The translations under genes and the position numbers were made by a program. The notes beneath the pieces are model-generated. The model ran no database searches and was not told the DNA's origin. It worked only from the letters and a program-made list of their open reading frames with translations. Of a stretch of DNA of 11,806 bases, positions 6,414 to 11,806 are shown one piece after another (positions within the stretch are counted from its first letter, which is position 1; the number at the start of each line of letters is the position of its first letter). This DNA is from Clostridia bacterium. GTDB lineage: Bacteria > Bacillota > Clostridia > Christensenellales > Aristaeellaceae. The stretch is taken from assembly GCA_017620115.1 (NCBI GenBank), contig JAFZRB010000154.1:1-11806 (forward strand), in the 5' to 3' direction.

Positions 6414-7766
6414 TTACTGTGAGGCGGTCGCCTGCACGCGCGGCAGCAGCTTCAGCACCATCAGGCCCACCAACACCCGGCCGAAGGCTTCGATCCACAT
6501 GAGCACCTGAATGTTGCAGAAGCTGAAGCCGCCCACGGTGATGAGCAGATCGGGCCAGAATTTGATGAACAGCGTGCCGAAGAGCATACCCAGGAAAGCC
6601 GCGGCGTTGTCGGTGAGCGTGTGGAAGGACAGATAGTTTGTGCGGTCGGTGTCGGGCATATTGACAAAGGGCAGGTTGGTGGCCGTGGTGTTGAGGACAA
6701 CGCCGACAACGTGCTGAGAGACGCGGACGATGGCCAGCATCCACAGGTAATTCCCTGCCGTCACAAACGAATACAGGAAGCTGGGCAGCGCGTAGAGCAG
6801 AGCGCTCACGCCAAAAGCCCGGAACCATCCGCTGCGGTTGATGAGGCGCTGGGCGGGCTTGAGGAGAAACAGCATCACGACCGGATAGAGCATGTTCAGG
6901 ACGTACACATAGGTGTAGGTGGTGCCGACGTTGTTCAGAAGATAATAGTTGATGGCAGAAGCGCTGGTGTTCACGAAGAACGTCCACGTCATGATGATGA
7001 CGATGGTCAGAATGAATTTCGGATGCGAGAAGGGCTTCGTGACGATGTCGGACAGCCGCACGCGGTCGACGGTTTTCTCATAGGGATATTCCACGGGCCG
7101 CGTGAGCGCCCACAGCTCGGCCAGCGCCAGCGCGTAAGCCACGAAGCGCAGCGCGAAGATGATGGTGTAGGCATGGGGCGAGGCGGCGAAGGCGTCCGCG
7201 ACGAGGCTGGAGATCAGCCCGGTGCCGATGCCGATGAAGCTGGCGATCATCGAGGAAGTAGAGAAATACTCGGCCCGGATGCTGTTCGGGATGAAGTTGA
7301 GATGCCACGCCGAGTAGCCGTTTGAAAAGAGGGCGCTGATGATGTTCGCGGCGAATACCAGAACCACGAAGCAGGCCGTGCGCGCGTTCTGGTCGTGAAC
7401 GAACATGGGCATGATCGTAATGGCGAGTATGTTCAGCGTGTGGTAAGCGAGCCGCCCGCCGAAAAGCACCCAGCGCCGTTTGGGGAAGCGCTCCAGAATG
7501 CTGGGCGAAAACACGGAAAACAGGTTCGCGATGTAAGGCACGAAGGAGATGACGCCGATCTTGACCAGGTCGATGCCGTTCGCCATGAGGAAGCTGGTAT
7601 AAAACAGCCCGCCCGTAAGCCAGCTGATGATGCTGAGCAATACCGAGGAAGCGAGCATGGCGCAGCGGCCCTGCGCCTTTTCTTCCTTCAGATTGAACAG
7701 GCGGCGTAGGCTGCCGTCGCGAAAACGGCGCTTCATTTGAAAAACACCCGCGCTTTCCGATGACAT
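6414..7766 (-). CDS. Major facilitator superfamily transporter
   Basis: From the chosen start this is a 450-residue integral membrane protein with about twelve hydrophobic segments, beginning at AMLASSVLLSIISWLTGG and ending near VLVGLMVLKLL, with a cytoplasmic Arg/Lys-rich loop between segments 6 and 7. Size and topology fit the major facilitator superfamily; the substrate is not evident. The frame opens at 7880, but bases 7767-7880 are AT-rich and contain the likely promoter (-10 at 7795-7800), so translation should begin at 7766 (MSSES, with AAGGAT at 7779-7784, twelve bases upstream) or at 7736 (MKRRF). The short N-terminus before segment 1 fits either. It heads a two-gene unit with the HD-domain gene and is divergent from the isomerase pair, which suggests uptake or export of a compound linked to one of these enzymes; that link is inference. 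Confidence 0.88.
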   Translation of the reverse strand: MSSESAGVFQMKRRFRDGSLRRLFNLKEEKAQGRCAMLASSVLLSIISWLTGGLFYTSFLMANGIDLVKIGVISFVPYIANLFSVFSPSILERFPKRRWVLFGGRLAYHTLNILAITIMPMFVHDQNARTACFVVLVFAANIISALFSNGYSAWHLNFIPNSIRAEYFSTSSMIASFIGIGTGLISSLVADAFAASPHAYTIIFALRFVAYALALAELWALTRPVEYPYEKTVDRVRLSDIVTKPFSHPKFILTIVIIMTWTFFVNTSASAINYYLLNNVGTTYTYVYVLNMLYPVVMLFLLKPAQRLINRSGWFRAFGVSALLYALPSFLYSFVTAGNYLWMLAIVRVSQHVVGVVLNTTATNLPFVNMPDTDRTNYLSFHTLTDNAAAFLGMLFGTLFIKFWPDLLITVGGFSFCNIQVLMWIEAFGRVLVGLMVLKLLPRVQATASQ

Positions 7767-7794
7767 GAATTTGCCATAATCCTTATCGCTCATC

Positions 7795-7823
7795 ATTATA
7801 GCATTTTCGCGGAATGATTTCCA
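7795..7823 (-). promoter_or_regulatory. Candidate sigma-70-type promoter for the transporter-HD unit
   Basis: On the minus strand TGGAAA (7823-7818), a 17-base spacer and a perfect TATAAT (7800-7795) form a promoter-like pair. Transcription would start near 7788 and give a leader of about 22 bases before the ATG at 7766. The -10 is perfect and the -35 matches four of six consensus bases. If used, it excludes the upstream Met codons at 7880, 7796 and 7793 as starts. Confidence 0.6.
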
Positions 7824-7866
7824 TAGCGCGGGCCTTTCGGCACAAAATTTTAAATACGGGCCTTCA

Positions 7867-7897
7867 TTTGCGCGATTCATAATTGCATTTTGCGCGA
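7867..7897. repeat. Direct repeat TTTGCGCGA in the divergent control region
   Basis: TTTGCGCGA occurs at 7867-7875 and again at 7889-7897, exactly 22 bases apart, or about two helical turns. The first copy is upstream of the plus-strand -35 and the second lies between -35 and -10. A related string, GCATTTTCGCGGA at 7801-7813, lies in the spacer of the minus-strand promoter and resembles GCATTTTGCGCGA at 7885-7897. These are candidate binding sites for a common regulator; no regulator gene is visible in the window. Confidence 0.5.
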
Positions 7898-7911
7898 CAA
7901 TCGTCTATAAT
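7883..7911 (+). promoter_or_regulatory. Candidate sigma-70-type promoter for the tandem isomerase genes
   Basis: TTGCAT (7883-7888), a 17-base spacer and a perfect TATAAT (7906-7911) lie in an AT-rich stretch that stands out from the GC-rich surroundings. The start of transcription would be near 7918, about 40 bases before the ATG at 7959, which has a strong ACAGGAGG at 7943-7950. An imperfect inverted repeat, CAATC (7898-7902) and GATTG (7912-7916), brackets the -10 and could be an operator. Confidence 0.68.
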
Positions 7912-7958
7912 GATTGCGTCGGCATCACAGGGCGACGCACGGACAGGAGGCTTTTGCT

Positions 7959-8873
7959 ATGCTGAAAATCGGCGGCATGACGGCGGTATTGCTGGATCGG
8001 CTGGGCATCGACGAGACCTTCAGGCTGCTCGGCGAATGCGGATTCGATTTCGTCGATTTCAGCTGCAACGCGCTCGATCACTCGCTGATGAACCTGGTCG
8101 AAAAGCCTGATCCCCTCGCCGGGGTGTACGACCTGCCATTTGAGCGCATTGGGCCCCTTCTCGCGCCTTATAAGGAAGCGGCGTCCCGCCACGGCCTGAC
8201 ATTCGGCCAGGCGCATGCGCCGTATCCGCTCTACTGGCCGGGCAACGACGCGCGCAACGAGTATCTGAGGCAGGCGCTTCAGAAGTGCGTCGCGCTCTGC
8301 GGGTATCTGGATTGCCCGTATCTGGTAGTGCATCCCGCCTTTCTGGGCGACCCGAAGGATGAATGGCGCGTCAACATGGCCATGTACAAGGCCCTCGTGC
8401 CGGCGCTCAAAGAACACAACGTGGTCTGCTGCCTCGAAAACCTGTTTGTCACGAGGAATGGCAAGCCATACGAGGCCGTGTGCGCGGATCCCTATGAGGC
8501 GTGCGACTACATCGACGAGCTGAACGACTACGCCGGTGAAAAGCGTTTCGCCTTTTGCTTCGACACGGGCCACGCCCTGCTCACGGGCCGCGACGTCTAT
8601 TCAACCATCATGAAGCTGGGCGGCCGCATCGAAACGCTGCACATCCACGACAACGACGGCAAACGCGACCTGCATCTCGCCCCATACATGGGCGTGCTGG
8701 ACTGGGAACGCTTTATTCTGGGCCTGCGCGACGTGGGCTATACGGGCGGCCTGAGCTTCGAGACGCACAATACGCTGCACATTTTCGACAGCGAACTGAC
8801 GGGCGAGGTGATGCGGCTCATCGCCGCCACCGGCCGCCTGTTCGCGCGAAAGATAGAAAACGCGGGACAATAA
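7959..8873 (+). CDS. Sugar phosphate isomerase/epimerase family protein (xylose-isomerase-like TIM barrel), copy 1
   Basis: This 304-residue protein belongs to the AP-endonuclease-2/xylose-isomerase-like TIM-barrel superfamily, whose sugar members isomerise or epimerise ketoses, sugar acids or inositol derivatives with one divalent metal. Likely metal ligands are Glu160 in CCLENL, Asp202 in CFDTGHALL, His228 in LHIHDN and Glu268 in SFET. The spacing resembles the D-tagatose 3-epimerase group, with His205 and His86 (QAHAPY) as probable substrate contacts. The start at 7959 has ACAGGAGG eight bases upstream; the frame opens at 7914, but that ATG overlaps the promoter -10 region. It is first in a two-gene unit with a close paralog 29 bases downstream. 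No signal peptide is visible, so it should be cytoplasmic. The substrate is unknown; hydroxypyruvate isomerase, ketose 3-epimerase or a myo-inositol-type role are all possible. Confidence 0.88.
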   Translation: MLKIGGMTAVLLDRLGIDETFRLLGECGFDFVDFSCNALDHSLMNLVEKPDPLAGVYDLPFERIGPLLAPYKEAASRHGLTFGQAHAPYPLYWPGNDARNEYLRQALQKCVALCGYLDCPYLVVHPAFLGDPKDEWRVNMAMYKALVPALKEHNVVCCLENLFVTRNGKPYEAVCADPYEACDYIDELNDYAGEKRFAFCFDTGHALLTGRDVYSTIMKLGGRIETLHIHDNDGKRDLHLAPYMGVLDWERFILGLRDVGYTGGLSFETHNTLHIFDSELTGEVMRLIAATGRLFARKIENAGQ

Positions 8874-8902
8874 CGCGGTTATAGAGGAAAGGGTGGTTTC
8901 AG

Positions 8903-9814
8903 ATGAGGAAGATCGGGGTTCAGACGGCGCCTGTCATTGACATTATGGGGCCGGAACAGGGATTCAGGATGATTCACGAGGCCGGCTTCGACGTCGTGGA
9001 TTTCAACGTCGATCTCTGGATGCCCGGCACGGAGATCCGCAAGGGCGAGTTCAGCGGCTTCTTCGATCAGGATATGGACGCCATTCTGGAGGCCATGCGC
9101 CCCTATAAGGAAGCGGCCGAAAAGTATAACGTGGGTTTCGGCCAGGCGCACGCGCCGTTTCCCAGCTATGTGAAGGACAACGATTTTGTGAACGGCAAGG
9201 TGCTGGACGCGCTGAAGAAGTGCATTGAGATCTGCGCCTACCTCGGCTGCCCGCATCTGATCGTGCATCCGGCGTTCTTCGACTACGACAACCGCATGGA
9301 CCCGGATACCGAGTGGGACGCCAATATAAAGCTCTACACCGCGCTGATTCCGGTGCTGAAGAAGTGCCACGTCACCTGTTGCCTTGAGAACATGTTCACC
9401 GGCCACAGGGGCAAGATCTACGAGGCCATCTGCTCCGATTTCAACGAGGCTGCGGCCTACATCGACGAGCTGAACGACATCGCGGGAGAGAAGTGCTTCG
9501 CCTTCTGCTTCGACACCGGTCACGCGCTGCTGCTGGGCCACGACATCTACACCGCCATTATGCAGGTCGGCGACCGCATCGAAACGCTGCACATCCACGA
9601 TAACAACGGCCTGAGCGACCAGCACGTGGCGCCGTATATGGGCATTCTGGACTGGAACCGCTTCATTCAGGGCCTCAGGGACGCGGGCTATCAGGGCAAC
9701 CTGAGCTTCGAGACCTTCAATGCCTGCCAGGTATTCGACAAGGAACTCATGCAGGAGGTGCTTAACCTCATCGCCGCGACCGGACGGATGTTCGCGCGGA
9801 GGATAGACGGGTGA
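8903..9814 (+). CDS. Sugar phosphate isomerase/epimerase family protein (xylose-isomerase-like TIM barrel), copy 2
   Basis: This 303-residue paralog of the preceding gene keeps the same active-site plan: His in QAHAPF, Glu162 in CCLENM, Asp204 and His207 in CFDTGHALL, His230 in LHIHDN and Glu270 in SFET. The two proteins are nearly superimposable from YIDELND to the C-terminal IAATGR.FAR, but differ strongly around residues 35-60, where this copy has WMPGTEIRKGEFSGFF and copy 1 has a shorter stretch; that loop follows an early barrel strand and may alter substrate fit. Translation starts behind AAAGGGTGG, 29 bases after copy 1, so both are likely on one transcript. The gene ends shortly before a strong hairpin. 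Function is known only at family level. Confidence 0.88.
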   Translation: MRKIGVQTAPVIDIMGPEQGFRMIHEAGFDVVDFNVDLWMPGTEIRKGEFSGFFDQDMDAILEAMRPYKEAAEKYNVGFGQAHAPFPSYVKDNDFVNGKVLDALKKCIEICAYLGCPHLIVHPAFFDYDNRMDPDTEWDANIKLYTALIPVLKKCHVTCCLENMFTGHRGKIYEAICSDFNEAAAYIDELNDIAGEKCFAFCFDTGHALLLGHDIYTAIMQVGDRIETLHIHDNNGLSDQHVAPYMGILDWNRFIQGLRDAGYQGNLSFETFNACQVFDKELMQEVLNLIAATGRMFARRIDG

Positions 9815-9831
9815 TCGCCCGAACGGCATAG

Positions 9832-9872
9832 AAACGCGCCCTGCTTCCGGTTGGAAGCAGGGCGCTGCGTTT
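9832..9872. terminator. Strong hairpin between convergent units, probable bidirectional terminator
   Basis: GCGCCCTGCTTCC (9836-9848) and GGAAGCAGGGCGC (9853-9865) form a perfect 13-base-pair stem with loop GGTT. AAACGC (9832-9837) and GCGTTT (9867-9872) allow an alternative lower stem. It lies between the plus-strand isomerase stop at 9814 and the minus-strand propeller stop at 9882. The T-tracts on either side are short (TTT), so termination efficiency is uncertain although the stem is very stable. Confidence 0.8.
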
Positions 9873-9881
9873 GCCGGTGAT

Positions 9882-11645
9882 TTACTGAATTTTGATCCCG
9901 TGGATGCGGCCGCCGCGCGTGCCGATGACCAGCATATCTTCGAAAACGGCGGGGGAGCCTTCGATGTTGCTGCCGTCCACCTCGATGGAGGTGATCAGCT
10001 CGCCGGTCTTCGCGTTGACCATGCGCATGATGCCATTCGAGTTGGCCTGGAACAGGTAGGCGTTGCCCAGCGCGTCATAGGCGAGCGTGGGAGAAGACCA
10101 GCTGTAGCCGCCAATATCCAGCGTCCAGACCTCCGCGCCGGTCTTCTTGTCCAGCGCGTAGATGCAGTTCTTGCGGCCGCCGTCCGTAGTCACGCGGGCG
10201 ATGGTGTAGTACACCATGTCGCTCACAACGCCCTTGCCGCAGGCCGGGGTGGCGAAGGAGCCGCCGTGGGCGCTGTCGGTCACCTTCACGTCCTTGCACC
10301 AGATTTCCTCGCCCGTCATGGCGTTCAGGCAGCGCATGTGCGTCACGCCCGCGTCGCTCTTGGCGGAGAGGTCGAGCTCGGTGGCTGTGTAGATGAACAC
10401 GCCGTCTTCGGTCTCCTCAATAACCAGGGAGGCGTCGGTGTCGTCGCCCGCGTAGAAGTTCCACAGGGGCTTCATGCTGTTCAGGTCGAGGCAGGTGATC
10501 AGGCCGGAGTTGTCGGAGAAGAAGGCGTAGTGGTTGTAGACCGCCACGGAGTTTTCCATGCCGGGCCGGGTCGTCACCTTGGAGGAATACCAGTAGCGGT
10601 CGATCACGGGGTCGATGGACACGGTGCCCGCCGCGGCGTCGTATTTGGAGTTGAGCGTGATGGTGTACAAGAGGCCGTTCTCGCCGGACCAGATGCAGGT
10701 ATCCGTCGCCGCGTCGATGATGGGCGCACAGTCAGAGGCGTACCAGCGGCGGGTGGCGAATTCGTCGCGGCCGTTGATGAACAGCAGCTGTTTTTGGTCG
10801 ATCAGGCTGAAGATGCGCATGCCGATCTTCACGGCCTCGCCGTTGACCTCGTCGATGCCCTGGCCGACATACAGCAGGGGATAGCCGCGCGGGTCGATGG
10901 TTACGCTGCCCTTGATGGGCGCGCCGATGACGATGGGATCGCGGGTGAACTCGCCGTCCTCCAGGTCGAAGAAGTAGATCTTGCCGTCCATCGTGGCGTA
11001 GATGACTTCCACAAGACCGGCCTTGGCCTTCTTCTCATCGCGAATGTTCATGTTCTGAACGGTCTGGCTGTCCCAGCGCACGATGGCGGGCTGGCCCGTC
11101 CAGCCGACGCCCGTCCAGCTGTCGATGCCGCCGATCTTGAAGTTGTACTTGATGGCGATCGTCGAGGCGTTGTTGGGCACGTAGCCGTAATAAGCGCCGT
11201 CGCGGTAGTTGTTGCCGCGGAAGGTGGTCACGCCCTCCAGCGTGGCGTACTGTTCGGACGAGACGATGCTGATCTCCCTGCTGCGGGAGTAGTTGCTCGT
11301 CTGCGCACCGTCGGCGTACACCTTGGTGCTCACCTCAAAGGCCGAGGGTTTGTTGGCGTCAGCGATGGCGTCGGCGTCCACTTCCTCGTTGCCGATGGGC
11401 ATCGGCGTGGGCGTGGGTTCCGGCGTGGGCACGGGCGTCGCCACAGGCGTGGGCACGGGCGTGGGTTCGGGCGTGGGCTCAGGGGTCGGCTCGGGGGTGG
11501 GCGTCGCAAACGGATTGATGGTCGATGTCAGGTCGGGATTGCTGATCAGCATGAAACCGATCAGCGCCAGCAGCAGGATGACCAGAATCAGCCAGATCGT
11601 GCGCAGCACATGCTTCTTGGCCTTTTTTGCTTTCTTTTTCGCCAT
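9882..11645 (-). CDS. Membrane-anchored PQQ-like beta-propeller repeat protein with Thr-Pro stalk
   Basis: This 587-residue protein has a Lys-rich cytoplasmic N-terminus (residues 2-11), one membrane segment at about 14-34 with no cleavage site evident, a Thr/Pro/Glu repeat stalk at 47-83, and a large extracytoplasmic domain. The domain shows beta-propeller repeats of the PQQ/quinoprotein type, for example MDGKIYFFDLEDGEF near 219-233, SGLITCLDLNSMKPLW, MRCLNAMTGEEIW, IYALDKKTGAEVW and, from 540, MRMVNAKTGELI. TFRGNNYRDG at 141-150 opens the propeller region. The repeat pattern gives the fold but not cofactor binding, and no haem site is visible, so it may be a structural or ligand-binding surface protein instead of a dehydrogenase. 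GAGGAG at 11656-11661 lies ten bases before the start. The gene follows another minus-strand gene by 42 bases and ends before a strong hairpin. Confidence 0.87.
   Translation of the reverse strand: MAKKKAKKAKKHVLRTIWLILVILLLALIGFMLISNPDLTSTINPFATPTPEPTPEPTPEPTPVPTPVATPVPTPEPTPTPMPIGNEEVDADAIADANKPSAFEVSTKVYADGAQTSNYSRSREISIVSSEQYATLEGVTTFRGNNYRDGAYYGYVPNNASTIAIKYNFKIGGIDSWTGVGWTGQPAIVRWDSQTVQNMNIRDEKKAKAGLVEVIYATMDGKIYFFDLEDGEFTRDPIVIGAPIKGSVTIDPRGYPLLYVGQGIDEVNGEAVKIGMRIFSLIDQKQLLFINGRDEFATRRWYASDCAPIIDAATDTCIWSGENGLLYTITLNSKYDAAAGTVSIDPVIDRYWYSSKVTTRPGMENSVAVYNHYAFFSDNSGLITCLDLNSMKPLWNFYAGDDTDASLVIEETEDGVFIYTATELDLSAKSDAGVTHMRCLNAMTGEEIWCKDVKVTDSAHGGSFATPACGKGVVSDMVYYTIARVTTDGGRKNCIYALDKKTGAEVWTLDIGGYSWSSPTLAYDALGNAYLFQANSNGIMRMVNAKTGELITSIEVDGSNIEGSPAVFEDMLVIGTRGGRIHGIKIQ
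11397..11507. repeat. Low-complexity hexamer-like repeat encoding the Thr-Pro stalk
   Basis: On the minus strand, six-base-type units coding Thr-Pro, Glu-Pro and Val-Pro are repeated through about 110 bases; on the plus strand they read as GGCGTGGGCACGGGCGT-like strings. They encode residues 47-83 of the beta-propeller protein, an extended Pro-rich spacer. Such arrays can change length by slippage, so stalk length may vary between strains. Confidence 0.85.
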
Positions 11646-11687
11646 GTTGTTTCAACTCCTCGAAGATAAACGGATGTCAGGCGTTGA

Positions 11688-11806
11688 TCAGCCGGCGATT
11701 GCCGTGTTGGGCGCCGGGAAGAGCGTGTTGATGAAGTTGATGCGCGTGCCGATGTTGGCGCGTACCCAGTCGAGGTTGATGTAGCCGCCCGCTTCGGCGA
11801 CGCGCA
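11688..11806 (-). CDS. 3' end of an unidentified gene (last 38 codons), running off the right edge
   Basis: The minus strand is open from the right edge to a TGA at 11690-11688, giving 38 residues that begin RVAEAGGYINLDWVRANIGT and end PAPNTAIAG. The codon choice, rich in G or C at third positions, matches the neighbouring genes, and the stop is 42 bases upstream of the propeller gene start, as expected for genes in one operon. GGYINLDWV faintly resembles the end of a bacterial SH3-like domain, but the piece is too short to assign a family. Confidence 0.6.
   Translation of the reverse strand, partial: RVAEAGGYINLDWVRANIGTRINFINTLFPAPNTAIAG

Noticed and set aside
6403..6987. Upstream extension of the HD-domain frame through the transporter gene
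   Set aside because: It overlaps well-supported membrane segments of the transporter in another frame. The Met at 6402 follows AAAGGAG at correct spacing.
11397..11507. Repeat array considered as CRISPR or a tandem regulatory repeat
   Set aside because: Units are six to twelve bases with no spacers, and they translate in frame into a Thr-Pro stalk, so coding low complexity explains them.
9900..11669. A 589-residue open frame on the plus strand fully opposite the beta-propeller gene
   Set aside because: It mirrors a GC-rich gene whose third-position bias removes stops on the opposite strand. Its translation is rich in Gly, Val, Ala, Asp and Arg without any domain, and the minus-strand reading has a signal anchor, a stalk, propeller repeats and a ribosome binding site.

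Overview
The window is GC-rich bacterial DNA, by eye around 60% G+C, with compact operons and strong AGGAGG-type ribosome binding sites. Oxygen-sensitive ferredoxin-linked amino acid metabolism, short Met starts and a proline/threonine-stalked surface protein suggest an anaerobic, fermentative member of the Bacillota (Clostridia-like, possibly gut or rumen). That assignment is inference; no rRNA or marker gene is present.

Layout. (1) 1-4769, plus strand: an operon for aromatic 2-oxo-acid metabolism. It holds the 3' part of iorA, then iorB, a phenylacetate-CoA ligase (paaK type), a small double-ACT protein and a fold-type I PLP aminotransferase, closed by a near-perfect intrinsic terminator at 4787-4813. 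(2) 4829-5767, plus: a metallo-beta-lactamase-fold hydrolase whose ribosome binding site follows directly on that terminator. (3) 5791-7766, minus: an MFS transporter followed by an HD-domain phosphohydrolase resembling YqeK, converging on the hydrolase gene. (4) About 7767-7958: an AT-rich divergent control region with one promoter on each strand and short repeated motifs. (5) 7959-9814, plus: two tandem paralogous xylose-isomerase-like TIM-barrel proteins. (6) 9832-9872: a strong hairpin serving two convergent units. (7) 9882-11645, minus: a membrane-anchored PQQ-type beta-propeller protein on a Thr-Pro stalk, preceded on the same strand by the last 38 codons of another gene that runs off the right edge.

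How the genes fit together. In region 1 the aminotransferase can turn aromatic amino acids into aryl-pyruvates. IorAB oxidises these with ferredoxin and CoA to aryl-acetyl-CoA, and the ligase links aryl-acetyl-CoA and the free aryl-acetate. The ACT protein is a plausible amino acid sensor. Regions 3 and 5 are transcribed divergently from a shared control region and may respond to a common signal, perhaps a sugar or sugar acid, but the substrate cannot be read from the sequence. I see no RNA gene, CRISPR array, insertion sequence or phage element, and no unexplained gap longer than 300 bases.
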